Virus record (IMG/VR): IMGVR_UViG_3300020157_000009
Span: 1-34,216 of that record
DNA from: a virus
DNA: 34,216 bases
Direction: 5' to 3' (one strand)
Numbering within the stretch: position 1 is the stretch's first letter; the number at the start of each line of letters is the position of its first letter. Shown in pieces: positions 12,741 through 21,253 of the stretch. The position numbers and the translations under genes were made by a program. The notes under the pieces are model-generated. The model searched no databases, was not told where the DNA came from, and worked only from the letters and a program-made list of their open reading frames with translations.

Positions 12741-14153
12741 ATGGCCGCACAAAATGGCGTAACATTCTCATCCTGTCAGGATGTGGATACCCTCTTTAGA
12801 GAGGCTCGTACATACTACAATCCATTCTTCATCAAGAAGATGGCGATTAACTCGATCTATTATGGTCGTCTTGAAACTGAAACTTGGCCTCTGAATACCC
12901 TTCCCACAATGAAGGCATTCCGTTTTGGTCGTGGATGGTATAACCCAAATCAGCCTTGGGAGCAAGTTCAATCAGGTCGTTGCATCCAGAACGCAGATGA
13001 CGTTCAGTTTGAGACGATTGCTCACCCCGGTACAGAATCCTATAGCTTCAGCCTTTTCACCAAGGCAATGCGAACCGATTGGTATCAGCTTACCGATTTC
13101 ATGTATCGTCTCTTCCCTCAAGAGGAGATGGATCATATCATGGCAACAAACGTCAACATCACGAAAAACGTGCATGAAGAGTTTGCTCGTTCTAACTGGA
13201 TCGGTGGTGCTGGTCACAAGTGGATTCCTATCTCCAATGGTCAGAGCCTTGTTTCTTGTGCCACTCCTGATGATCAGATGTTTATCGTTCAGCCCTTTGA
13301 GGGAACGAATGAAGGCAGCTTCAACATGGGCTATGTCTATGTTAAGATGGCAGCTTCCAGCCTTAACAACATCGGTCTTCTCTCACTTGATACCCTTGAT
13401 GATATCCTCATCAACCTTCAGCGTGAAGATGATGCCTATCGTCTCGACGTAAGCGAGGCCGCTGGTCGCCCTCTCCTTGAGATCATTGTTCCTGATGCCC
13501 GTGTCCTTCGTCAGCTCTGGCAGTATGCCAAGCAGTCTGGTGGATGGTGGGAGAGCGTTAGTGACTTTGATGACAAGCAGCTTCAGTACTCTTTGGGTAT
13601 TGATCGTGTCATCGGTAACTACGCTTTCTGTAACGACATCAATGGTGTTCGCTTAAACGTGGATTGGGTGTACAACGCTTCCCTTCCTACGTTCAACGTG
13701 AATGATCCTACGACATGGCCTCGTCTGGTGCGTGTGCTTCCTTACTACCCCGTCACGACGGAATTAGGTTGCAAATACATCCAGAATCCAGCCTTCCAGT
13801 ATGCTGATTTCGGTATCACGAATCCTTGGGTCAACAAGGCAATGATTAAGTGGATCAGCCCATCACAGAGTGGTATTGGAGAAGCCCAAGGCATGACCCA
13901 GAACTATGCTGGTGATTGGGAGTGGAAGAACCCAGATTGGGAGTGCAACATCAAGCGTGACCAAGGTTTCTTCTGGAACCAGTTCCGTATGGGTATGCAG
14001 TTCCAAGATCCTACTCTGATGCACTCAATCCTTCACAGGTTGAACAATGCACAGTTGGTGATCCCTGCGGCTTGCACACTCTCGCCGAACTATGCCCCTC
14101 AATACACCCCTGATTGCTACGCTTGCAACAGCACTGTTAGCCAGCCTATCTAA
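12741..14153 (+). CDS. Major capsid protein
   Basis: The 470-aa product follows the scaffold gene and has the size and even composition of a phage major capsid protein. The sequence is rich in aromatic residues (WPLNTLPTMKAFRFGRGWYN near residue 50; VYVKMAASSLNNIGLL near 200). Codons end in C more often than in the neighbours, consistent with high expression. The last 25 residues carry several cysteines (CTLSPNY, CYACNS). An HK97 fold is expected from context, not seen directly. The leader ending AAAATT-ATG has no Shine-Dalgarno sequence. Confidence 0.75.
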   Translation: MAAQNGVTFSSCQDVDTLFREARTYYNPFFIKKMAINSIYYGRLETETWPLNTLPTMKAFRFGRGWYNPNQPWEQVQSGRCIQNADDVQFETIAHPGTESYSFSLFTKAMRTDWYQLTDFMYRLFPQEEMDHIMATNVNITKNVHEEFARSNWIGGAGHKWIPISNGQSLVSCATPDDQMFIVQPFEGTNEGSFNMGYVYVKMAASSLNNIGLLSLDTLDDILINLQREDDAYRLDVSEAAGRPLLEIIVPDARVLRQLWQYAKQSGGWWESVSDFDDKQLQYSLGIDRVIGNYAFCNDINGVRLNVDWVYNASLPTFNVNDPTTWPRLVRVLPYYPVTTELGCKYIQNPAFQYADFGITNPWVNKAMIKWISPSQSGIGEAQGMTQNYAGDWEWKNPDWECNIKRDQGFFWNQFRMGMQFQDPTLMHSILHRLNNAQLVIPAACTLSPNYAPQYTPDCYACNSTVSQPI

Positions 14154-14172
14154 TCAATAAGGTAAACACACG

Positions 14173-14502
14173 ATGTCACTTAATAACGCAAATTACGGCC
14201 CGTCGAGTGTCCTCAACGCCCCTGCCCTGCTATACGCAGGGTACGGGCAACCGTTGACACCCTACTTTGTTGCGGTAACAACTGGAACATCGTTCACCAT
14301 CCCTACAAGTGCCCTTACCTGGTCGATCTCGACTAGCGGTGGTGGTACTGCTGTAGTTGGCGGTGTTACGATTACTGGTGCATTTAACCTTAATGGTAGT
14401 GGCCCACTTCAGAGTGCTATTACTATTGCTCCTTCATCTGAAACGGTCAATGTTGCTTATACGCTTAATAACGTCATTTACAACACTCCTAGCTACTATT
14501 AA
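14173..14502 (+). CDS. Small beta-rich virion protein, possible capsid decoration
   Basis: The 109-aa product is almost free of charged residues and rich in Thr, Ser, Gly, Asn and Val (TTGTSFTIPTSALTWSISTS), which points to a beta-sandwich. It starts 20 bp after the capsid gene, a common place for decoration proteins. No family is recognised. Confidence 0.55.
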   Translation: MSLNNANYGPSSVLNAPALLYAGYGQPLTPYFVAVTTGTSFTIPTSALTWSISTSGGGTAVVGGVTITGAFNLNGSGPLQSAITIAPSSETVNVAYTLNNVIYNTPSYY

Positions 14503-14530
14503 TCTTAACTAATCAAACAAAACTAATTAT

Positions 14531-15238
14531 ATGTCCGTCCCTAAACCCACTCCCAATAACCTGACCTTGGTTCGTTTCGGCCCACTATCGGTCGATTTCA
14601 CCAAGACGGGAACTTACACCCTTGGAGCAATTAACTACGATGAGAATACTTTTATTCCCACCGCTTCGTTCATTGTTTACACCAACGCACTTGGAACTAA
14701 CGGCACTCCAGCTGTTGTTGCAATTGACAACGGAACCACTAGCGAGAATATCGCTACTGGAACTCTGATTGCTACTCCCGTCAGCACCAGCCCAAATGCC
14801 ACTGGAAACCTCTCACAGCAGGTTCTCACGGCAACTGCCGCAAGTGGAAATGGTTATGTGCTTGGCAACATCCCTGTTGCTAACCCTAACCCTGCTAGTG
14901 GTTCTGCCGCTGGTGGAGCTGCTTCTGCGCAATCGGTTCGTGTCAACGTCACGACTGCTGCAATCCCACAATTGGCTTCAACCAATCGTGTTACCGCCAA
15001 CAACATCAGCACTATCACGGTGTCGAGCGTTCCTTCTTGGCTGGTTGCTGGAGTTCAAGTCAATGTTTTGAGCATTGGTAATGCCGCCTATAACGGCCTT
15101 GTCACTGTTCTTTCCAAGACCAGCACTACGTTCTCGTACTACAACCCATCCCTCACTACCGAGGCTTCTACGGCTGATACCGCTGGACGCATTGGTTCGA
15201 TTACGGGCGATGTGTACGTTGTTGGTTTCCTTCAGTAA
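14531..15238 (+). CDS. Beta-rich virion protein, possible head fibre or decoration
   Basis: The 235-aa product has two parts: an N-terminal domain (SVPKPTPNNLTLVRFGPLSV, about 1-95) and a C-terminal domain (about 135-235), joined by a Gly/Ala/Ser-rich linker (PASGSAAGGAASAQS). Composition is low in charge and high in Thr/Ser/Val, as in immunoglobulin-like virion domains. It is followed by a strong GC hairpin, suggesting the end of a capsid-gene transcript. Exact function unknown. Confidence 0.55.
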   Translation: MSVPKPTPNNLTLVRFGPLSVDFTKTGTYTLGAINYDENTFIPTASFIVYTNALGTNGTPAVVAIDNGTTSENIATGTLIATPVSTSPNATGNLSQQVLTATAASGNGYVLGNIPVANPNPASGSAAGGAASAQSVRVNVTTAAIPQLASTNRVTANNISTITVSSVPSWLVAGVQVNVLSIGNAAYNGLVTVLSKTSTTFSYYNPSLTTEASTADTAGRIGSITGDVYVVGFLQ

Positions 15239-15252
15239 TTAAACTATTGATG

Positions 15253-15277
15253 CCTTGGGGGTTCTATCCCCCCAAGG
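15253..15277 (+). terminator. GC-rich hairpin after the capsid gene cluster
   Basis: CCTTGGGGG (15253-15261) pairs perfectly with CCCCCAAGG (15269-15277). It is the most stable simple hairpin in the window. The following bases (TGTCTTACCAATTTT) give only an interrupted T-run, so it may be a partial terminator that reduces transcription from capsid into fibre genes. Confidence 0.6.
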
Positions 15278-15298
15278 TGTCTTACCAATTTTATAGCC

Positions 15299-15706
15299 AT
15301 GTCTGTTACTGCTCTTACATTTCCTGCATTTGTTGACACAACTTCAAGTGAACAGCTTTGGCAGATTTTCAGTGCCTTGCAGGGACAAATTGTTCCTTCT
15401 GGATCTACTACTCCTAGCGGAGCAATTCCAGTTCAGCCTCCTGTTGGTGTTCTTACTTTTAGTGGTGGAACTGCTACTTCAACAACTGGAGTAGCATTGG
15501 GAGTTACCCCAACCCAAACCTTGACCATTCAGAATACTTCTACTGGATCAGCGGTTTTGTTTGTTTCTACAACAAGCGGAACTCTTACGAATGTGAACTC
15601 AATTAATATTGGGCCAGGAGTAGGATATCAATTTCCTTACATCCCTACAGGAACGATTTACATTGGTGCATCTGCTAGTTGCACTTATTCATTCTGGTAC
15701 GCTTAA
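15299..15706 (+). CDS. Small beta-rich virion protein
   Basis: The 135-aa product has an N-terminal helix-like part (SEQLWQIFSALQGQIVP), a Pro/Ser/Thr linker and a beta-rich C-terminal part (GVALGVTPTQTLTIQNTSTG, ending in YSFWYA). It lies between the capsid cluster and a tail fibre, so it is probably a minor virion protein. No family is recognised. Confidence 0.5.
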   Translation: MSVTALTFPAFVDTTSSEQLWQIFSALQGQIVPSGSTTPSGAIPVQPPVGVLTFSGGTATSTTGVALGVTPTQTLTIQNTSTGSAVLFVSTTSGTLTNVNSINIGPGVGYQFPYIPTGTIYIGASASCTYSFWYA

Positions 15707-15723
15707 TAGCGTTCCCATAAATT

Positions 15724-17337
15724 ATGGGATTTATTCTTAATACCTCATTCCAGCCGACATCGGGGTTTTTAAACCTTATACCGATTGTCTCTAAATATAC
15801 TTGGATAAGCCCAGAGGGATTAAATTGGTACAATAGAGTGCTGGCGGCAGGTGCATCTATTACAAATGCCAATCAAGCCGCATTTGATACAGCGTTTCAA
15901 GCCATTTATAATCCAGCATTAGGAAACATAGCACCAGCTATGGAATCTTCAGCTTTTTTGATGGGATTTAATGATGGATCTGGTGGTGTTGGATCTGCTT
16001 ATAAGGGATGTTTTGTTCCAATAGTAGGAAATCCAGTAAACCATAATTTTGTTTCATCTGATTTTTCAATTGCTTCTGGATTAACAAGTGACGGACTAAC
16101 AAAATATATTGACTCTGGTGCATTAAATAATAGCAACTCTTCTAAACACTTGTTTTTGTATTATACTGCATCACCAACTATTAGTTCTCCAATGATCGGT
16201 TCTGGAGTTACTCCTAATAATAGTAATTGTAATATATTCCCATCCACTATTTGTTTTAACCAAACAACACCCGCTTCAAGAAGTATATCAACCGCTCCTT
16301 CTTCTGTTGGAGCAAACAGATATTCAACATCAGCATTTAGGTACTACTCTGCTCAAGGAACATCTGGATCTGTTTCAAATGTTGGAGGAGCAACTGGAGG
16401 GTCTCCAAATTCAGCAAACATAACAATATTTTCAGCGGGGGTAGTAAAATCAATTTCAAGTATTGTTTTTTATTCAGTAGGAACATCATTTTCAACAGCG
16501 GCAACAGAATTGCAAACCCTGTCAGGAATTATTGAAACTTTGAGGTCTTCATTAAGTTATTCCATTGACTATCTTTTAATTGGCGGTGGTGGCGCAGCCG
16601 GGAGTTCATTTGCTGACGGAAATGGTGCTGGTGGTGGAGGCGCAGGAGGCTTTGTCTCTGGATCATTTCCTGTTACTGCGACTGGTACTTTATTTTCAAT
16701 GGCTGTAGGAGCTGGAGGCACGGCCCAACCACCTTCTTCATGGGGATCTAATGGAGGAAACTCATCAATTTCATATTCTGGATCATTGGTTTCGGCAATT
16801 GGAGGTGGTGGTGGGGCGGGTGAAATTGCCCCTTATCTTTCGGGACTTAATGGAGGATCTGGGGGAGGAGCTGGAACTAACGGATTAATTTCTGGATCAA
16901 TTGGATTGGGAACAAGCGGTCAGGGTTTTGCTGGCGGTTTGTCAGAGGTTGTATCCGATGAGGGCGGTGGTGGAGGCGGCGCAGGCGGTTTGGGAGGTAT
17001 TCCATATACTGATGGAAGTGGAAATCAATTAGGAGGATATGGAGGCAACCCTAAATTATCTTCAATCACTGGATCTAGTCAATACTACGCAGGTGGAGGA
17101 GGTGGTTGTGGCGTTGATGGTGGTGGATCTGATGGAAATGGACTTGGCAGCGGAATTTTTGGTGGTGGTGGAAACACGCAGAGCCAAGGAAACATCGGAT
17201 TTGATGGTAATTCTGGAGGAATCATACTTTCTATTCCGACCAATAAATATTCTGGAAACTATACAAATGCTACTGTTACTACAAATGGATCAAACACCAT
17301 TTTAACCTTTACCCAAAGTGGGACTTATACTTCATAA
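15724..17337 (+). CDS. Glycine-rich tail fibre or adhesin
   Basis: The 537-aa product has three parts. Residues 30-65 contain GLNWYNRVLAAGASITNANQ, a helical segment found at the start of many environmental phage fibre proteins. Residues 90-280 look like a beta-sandwich (YIDSGALNNSNSSKHLFLYY, ISSIVFYSVG). Residues 286-500 are a glycine-rich region with many GGGG and GGAGG runs, ending in GGIILSI, followed by the terminal strand pair (TVTTNGSNTILTFTQSGTYT). Such glycine-rich regions form polyglycine-II-type packing in phage adhesins, so receptor binding is likely. The leader ends AAATT-ATG. Confidence 0.65.
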   Translation: MGFILNTSFQPTSGFLNLIPIVSKYTWISPEGLNWYNRVLAAGASITNANQAAFDTAFQAIYNPALGNIAPAMESSAFLMGFNDGSGGVGSAYKGCFVPIVGNPVNHNFVSSDFSIASGLTSDGLTKYIDSGALNNSNSSKHLFLYYTASPTISSPMIGSGVTPNNSNCNIFPSTICFNQTTPASRSISTAPSSVGANRYSTSAFRYYSAQGTSGSVSNVGGATGGSPNSANITIFSAGVVKSISSIVFYSVGTSFSTAATELQTLSGIIETLRSSLSYSIDYLLIGGGGAAGSSFADGNGAGGGGAGGFVSGSFPVTATGTLFSMAVGAGGTAQPPSSWGSNGGNSSISYSGSLVSAIGGGGGAGEIAPYLSGLNGGSGGGAGTNGLISGSIGLGTSGQGFAGGLSEVVSDEGGGGGGAGGLGGIPYTDGSGNQLGGYGGNPKLSSITGSSQYYAGGGGGCGVDGGGSDGNGLGSGIFGGGGNTQSQGNIGFDGNSGGIILSIPTNKYSGNYTNATVTTNGSNTILTFTQSGTYTS

Positions 17338-17338
17338 T

Positions 17339-17668
17339 ATGTCAAACTTTGCTCACATAATTAATGGAATTGTTGATAATGTAATAATTGCTGACGCTAA
17401 CTTTATTTCTTCTCTTGATAACGCTAAAGAGTGGGTAGACGTAACAGGATTATCTGTTGGGGTTGGATACAATTACAACGGAGCCTTATTTTATGCTCCA
17501 CAGCCGTATATTTCTTGGACGCTAGACGAGAATCTTAAATGGATTCCTCCAATAGAAATGCCATTGGATAATCAAAAATATAATTGGGATGAAGACAATC
17601 AAAAATGGGTAGTTGTTCCACCAAAAGTAAAAATAAGTCGAAATCTTAATGCAACAAATTCCCAATGA
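17339..17668 (+). CDS. Tail-fibre-associated small protein (WxxxE-type)
   Basis: From ATG 17339 (2 bp after the fibre stop) this encodes 109 aa beginning SNFAHIINGIVDNVIIADAN. The pattern 'FAKV-NG-V--VIVA', a central GYNYNG, then PYISWTLDE and YNWDEDNQKWV, is common in small phage proteins encoded near fibre genes; their role is unknown, perhaps fibre chaperone or tip. An upstream in-frame start (17318) would overlap the fibre gene. Its stop overlaps the next start in ATGA. Confidence 0.65.
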   Translation: MSNFAHIINGIVDNVIIADANFISSLDNAKEWVDVTGLSVGVGYNYNGALFYAPQPYISWTLDENLKWIPPIEMPLDNQKYNWDEDNQKWVVVPPKVKISRNLNATNSQ

Positions 17669-17853
17669 ATCCTTCCTCATCACCTAGTCCAGACGCAACA
17701 ACAGCATCAACAAGTGCTTTAGTATCCCTTGTGACATTACTTGTATCATTTTTTAATAATTCGCACGTTTGGTTGCAGAATATTACTTTAATTGTTTCTT
17801 TTATTGCTGGTTGTGTGGCTATCTACGCAAGCATTAAAAAACTCTCTAAATGA
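17665..17853 (+). CDS. Two-helix membrane protein, holin candidate
   Basis: The 62-aa product has a polar Ser/Pro-rich start, hydrophobic segments at about 17-30 (SALVSLVTLLVSFF) and 37-57 (LQNITLIVSFIAGCVAIYA), and a basic end (KKLSK). Size and layout fit a class II holin, which forms the membrane holes that release or activate the endolysin. It overlaps both neighbours by ATGA and lies two genes upstream of the endolysin. Holins are too variable to assign by family here. Confidence 0.6.
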   Translation: MNPSSSPSPDATTASTSALVSLVTLLVSFFNNSHVWLQNITLIVSFIAGCVAIYASIKKLSK

Positions 17854-18332
17854 AATATCTGGTATTAGTAATGGCGTTTCTTTTGGTTGGATGTGCCAGC
17901 ATACCTAAATCAAATTATCTGGATTTATCTCCAGCGATTGCCAATACAAATAACGCTGTCAAGGAATTAGATGTAGCGTTGAAACAAAAGACTGTGGCGT
18001 TAAAGAACCAGGCCATCAAGGTTGCACAGAATGATATCAATCAGATTAGACAACAATTGCTTACAGAAGCTAATCTAGCCAAGAAACTTCAATCTCAAAT
18101 TGACTTCTTTATAAATTCCAACAAGGAAAAGGATAAGGAAATATCTAGCCTAAAACAAAGGATCTCTCATTTCAATAAACTCCTCTTCATCCTTTCTTCT
18201 ATCATTGGAATGCTTGTTACTTTTATGATTGGTAGGATTGCTATGGCGTTCTCACCTTACGGAATCTTCATTGGAGTTGGTGCTGGTCTTTCAGCATTCG
18301 GTGCTTCTTGGGCATTGCTATCTCATCTATGA
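17850..18332 (+). CDS. Unimolecular spanin (u-spanin) candidate
   Basis: The 160-aa product starts with a lipoprotein signal (KYLVLVMAFLLVGC, lipobox LVGC with C15). It continues with a long charged coiled coil (about 30-108) and ends with two hydrophobic segments (111-133 and 137-159). An N-terminal lipid anchor in the outer membrane and a C-terminal inner-membrane anchor on one chain define u-spanins such as T1 gp11, which fuse the two membranes at lysis. Known u-spanins have one C-terminal helix, whereas two are seen here. It overlaps the holin candidate and the next gene by ATGA. Confidence 0.7.
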   Translation: MKYLVLVMAFLLVGCASIPKSNYLDLSPAIANTNNAVKELDVALKQKTVALKNQAIKVAQNDINQIRQQLLTEANLAKKLQSQIDFFINSNKEKDKEISSLKQRISHFNKLLFILSSIIGMLVTFMIGRIAMAFSPYGIFIGVGAGLSAFGASWALLSHL

Positions 18333-18613
18333 ACTTCCTAGAGGGACTATTAAGCGAAACTAATGGTACTCCTTCTAGTTTAAGGATTTCATTCCTTGTG
18401 TGGGAGATTGTTCTACTAATCGCTTTTATCGTTGTGATTGGTTACACAATATTTGCTAATTACATTCATGATGATTTCAACCCATCTGCTTGCCTTACTT
18501 GGATAGCATCTATCTTTGCAGTAAATCGAGGATCAAAGATAATCCAAAAGCCATTTGAAAATAATCGTTATGAGGATGATTCATTCCCATCTCCAAGAGT
18601 TCGTGATCTATGA
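18329..18613 (+). CDS. Small membrane protein of the lysis cassette
   Basis: From ATG 18329, in ATGA overlap with the spanin stop, the product has 94 aa. It begins MNFLEGLLSETNGTPSSLRI, has a strong helix at about 20-44 (FLVWEIVLLIAFIVVIGYTI) and a second weaker one near 52-65 (ACLTWIASIFAV), then a charged tail. The SETNG-x-PSSLR start occurs in small phage membrane proteins near endolysins. It may be the holin, an antiholin or a partner of the two-helix protein. An in-frame start at 18308 lies deeper in the spanin gene. Confidence 0.55.
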   Translation: MNFLEGLLSETNGTPSSLRISFLVWEIVLLIAFIVVIGYTIFANYIHDDFNPSACLTWIASIFAVNRGSKIIQKPFENNRYEDDSFPSPRVRDL

Positions 18614-19167
18614 AAATTCAAGATATCCTAGATTACTCTGCTGATAAATATACCCCAAGATTTACCTTTTGGTTAAAGTTCATTTGCAATGTTGAGGCAA
18701 CTGTTGATCACCAAGGAAACATCCTCAAGGAAGATGATCATGATGGAGCCGGGATTACATTCTGTGGCCTCACCCAAAAGTATGATCACTTACCTGATAA
18801 TCCTACTCCTAAATGGATAGCTGATACCTATCACGACTATTACTGGTCAGAATCAAGAGCTGATCTTCTTCCTCAAGGGGTAGGCGAGGAGGTAGCCAAC
18901 ATTGCTGTGAATGAGGGTTATGCAACTGCATTCAAGATACTACAACAAGCCATAAATGCCCTTGGAGTTCACATTGCTATAGATGGTAAGATAGGCTCTC
19001 AAACTGAAGAAGCAGCATTCCAAGAGGACGCACATCAATTGTGTTTGATGATTGGTCAATACAATGATAAGCATTATAAAAATATAGCTGACAGACGACC
19101 CGATTTAAGGAATAATCTCCGAGGCTGGTTGTCCCGTGACCAACAGATGATCCAAACTTTCGCCTAA
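18610..19167 (+). CDS. Endolysin, glycoside hydrolase family 108 type
   Basis: The 185-aa product fits GH108 muramidases, which cut the glycan strands of peptidoglycan. The N-terminal domain has E29 in the position of the catalytic Glu of the usual EGGY motif (here VEATV), followed by DHDGAGITFCGLTQKY, equivalent to the DPGG-T--GIT signature. The C-terminal half carries the family's peptidoglycan-binding part (FKILQQAINALGVHIAIDGK, then IGSQTEEA). No signal peptide is seen, so release depends on the holin. It overlaps the upstream membrane protein in ATGA and ends just before the first tailspike. Confidence 0.8.
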   Translation: MKIQDILDYSADKYTPRFTFWLKFICNVEATVDHQGNILKEDDHDGAGITFCGLTQKYDHLPDNPTPKWIADTYHDYYWSESRADLLPQGVGEEVANIAVNEGYATAFKILQQAINALGVHIAIDGKIGSQTEEAAFQEDAHQLCLMIGQYNDKHYKNIADRRPDLRNNLRGWLSRDQQMIQTFA

Positions 19168-21240
19168 ATGAATTACACCAATAATCAGAATTGCAACTCA
19201 AACAACTATTGTGGTTGTGGACAGCAATATCCTGTTGTACCCGGATCTAATCCTAGTCTCCAGACATGGAACGGTCAGAGATTTGTTGTAGCTGATGGTT
19301 CTTATCAATTGCCGATCTATTTGCCAAACTTGCAACAGTACGATCCTACGCAAGTATCAAATGTGATTGGCATGAGTGCTACTGGTCAGTTAGTAAGATT
19401 TGCTGATGTTCAGTACGCTCCCAATAATGCATTGGTGACTGCTACAGGTTCTACAACCCCAAGGACACTGGCTAACCGTTTTGCTGATGTGGTTAATGTA
19501 AAGGATTTTGGTGCTGTAGGAGACGGGGTAACGGATGATACAGCAGCCATCCAAGCTGCATTAACATCTACTTATTCAAACAATGGTGGAAGGGGAATAA
19601 AACTTTTATTCTCTGCTGGAACATATTTAATAACTTCATCATTAACCACTGGATCAAATCAATTTCTTCAATTTGATCCTAGTGTAATAATTAATTTAGT
19701 TCCTTTATCAAATAATGAAACAACCTCGGCCTTTAACTCATCTAATCAAACAAATGTAGTGTTTGATGGAAATGGGGCAACAATTAATGGATACCGATCT
19801 GGAGCAAATCCTTCTATTGAAGGAAATGCAGCAGCATTTTTTGTTTATGGATCAGATAATGTAACTATTAGAAATTTTAATATTAACAATTTTTCTACTG
19901 ATGGAATTACAATTGCTGGAGATAATTCAACTTCTGGCCCATCTACAAATGTTTTAATTGAAGGGGTTGTTTGTAATAATAATCGCAGAAATGGATTATC
20001 AATTACTCATGCAAATGGAGTAACAATTTTTAATGGTAAATACATAAATAGCAATGGATCACCAAATGGCCCGTTTGCAGGAATTGATGTTGAGCCTAAT
20101 ATAAATAATTACGCTCAAAATATTAATATTATTGGAGTTTATACACAGGGAAATATAGGTGGTGGATTATTGTTTGTTCCCTCTGCACAATCAAATGTTT
20201 CTAATACAACATATTCTGTAACTGTAAATGGTGGAAAATCATTTCAAGATGGATCTGCTATTAATATTCCAGCCTTACGCTTTGCTGGTGGAACTTTCTC
20301 AAATCAAATAAATGGGTCTGTATCAGTTTCAAACTATACCATAGAAAATCCACAAGGAAGAGGCGTTGATCTAACGAATTGGGATGCAAATTTAGCCCCA
20401 CAAGTTATTTGCACAAATGTAAATGTATTAAATCCAGGCTCAAATGCTAGTGCATCTACAAATCAAGATTTATCTGGGTTTGTAATTGATGGCACAACCT
20501 CATCATTGGTAACAAATCTTGGTAATGCTAGATTTACAAATTGTTCCGTAATTGATTTAAGGGGAGCTTATGCCAAAATGATTAGCGGATTTTGGATTAA
20601 TACCATTTCTGGTAAAACAACTAAAAACATAAACATTGTTGATCCAAATACATTTGGTCAAATTGTTTATTCTGGAGTTGATGTTCTTCTAGAAAGTTGC
20701 CTTGTTACAAATGGTTCAAATAATGTAACTGTATTTTACACTAATGGTAAAAAGTATTCTTCTACTGCTACATTAACAAATTTTGGAATATTTGCGGGAA
20801 TTACATTTGAAGCAACAGAAATACCTTCTACTGGACAAAATTTATCACTCCCACTTGCTGCAAATTGCATTAATACTACATATAAAATTCAAACTGGATC
20901 AACAGGTGGAAATATAAGCATTATTCCAAGCGGGTCTGATAGCTTTGTTGGATTAGCTCCGTATGGTGGAAATATTATTTTGTCAAATGGAGGATATGTT
21001 GAACTATGTTCTCTTGGAGGAACTTCATGGCAAATTAAAAATATAACTTCTGAATATTTTCTTACTGGTTCAGTAACACCAGCAAGAATTATATGGTCAT
21101 CTGTTAATGCGCCAACTACAGGGCGTTGGAATGTTGGAGATATAGCTTTTAATAAAACTTCTACAGTAGGATCACCTAAAGGATGGATGTGTACCGTTGC
21201 TGGAACACCTGGAACTTGGGTAAGTATGGGAAACCTTTAA
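19168..21240 (+). CDS. Tailspike 1, pectate-lyase-type beta-helix
   Basis: The 690-aa product starts directly after the endolysin stop. Residues 1-18 are Asn/Cys-rich (NCNSNNYCGCG), and residues 42-77 form a short particle-binding region (ADGSYQLPIYLPNLQQ, then ATGQLVRF). At 106-131 is the pectate-lyase-3 signature VVNVKDFGAVGDGVTDDTAA. Residues 150-530 show short repeats of a right-handed beta-helix, and the end has TTGRWNVGDIAFNKTS and a Trp-rich finish. Such spikes bind and often cleave surface polysaccharide. It shares the anchor and signature with the next gene. Confidence 0.8.
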   Translation: MNYTNNQNCNSNNYCGCGQQYPVVPGSNPSLQTWNGQRFVVADGSYQLPIYLPNLQQYDPTQVSNVIGMSATGQLVRFADVQYAPNNALVTATGSTTPRTLANRFADVVNVKDFGAVGDGVTDDTAAIQAALTSTYSNNGGRGIKLLFSAGTYLITSSLTTGSNQFLQFDPSVIINLVPLSNNETTSAFNSSNQTNVVFDGNGATINGYRSGANPSIEGNAAAFFVYGSDNVTIRNFNINNFSTDGITIAGDNSTSGPSTNVLIEGVVCNNNRRNGLSITHANGVTIFNGKYINSNGSPNGPFAGIDVEPNINNYAQNINIIGVYTQGNIGGGLLFVPSAQSNVSNTTYSVTVNGGKSFQDGSAINIPALRFAGGTFSNQINGSVSVSNYTIENPQGRGVDLTNWDANLAPQVICTNVNVLNPGSNASASTNQDLSGFVIDGTTSSLVTNLGNARFTNCSVIDLRGAYAKMISGFWINTISGKTTKNINIVDPNTFGQIVYSGVDVLLESCLVTNGSNNVTVFYTNGKKYSSTATLTNFGIFAGITFEATEIPSTGQNLSLPLAANCINTTYKIQTGSTGGNISIIPSGSDSFVGLAPYGGNIILSNGGYVELCSLGGTSWQIKNITSEYFLTGSVTPARIIWSSVNAPTTGRWNVGDIAFNKTSTVGSPKGWMCTVAGTPGTWVSMGNL
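19480..19547 (+). repeat. 68-bp exact direct repeat, copy 1
   Basis: These 68 bases are identical to 21596-21663 in the next spike gene. They encode the start of the pectate-lyase signature (FADVVNVKDFGAVGDGVTDD). On the left, the two proteins remain identical for 20 more residues, but their codons differ at many silent positions, so the edge is sharp. Confidence 0.9.
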
Positions 21241-21253
21241 TATTTAATCTACT

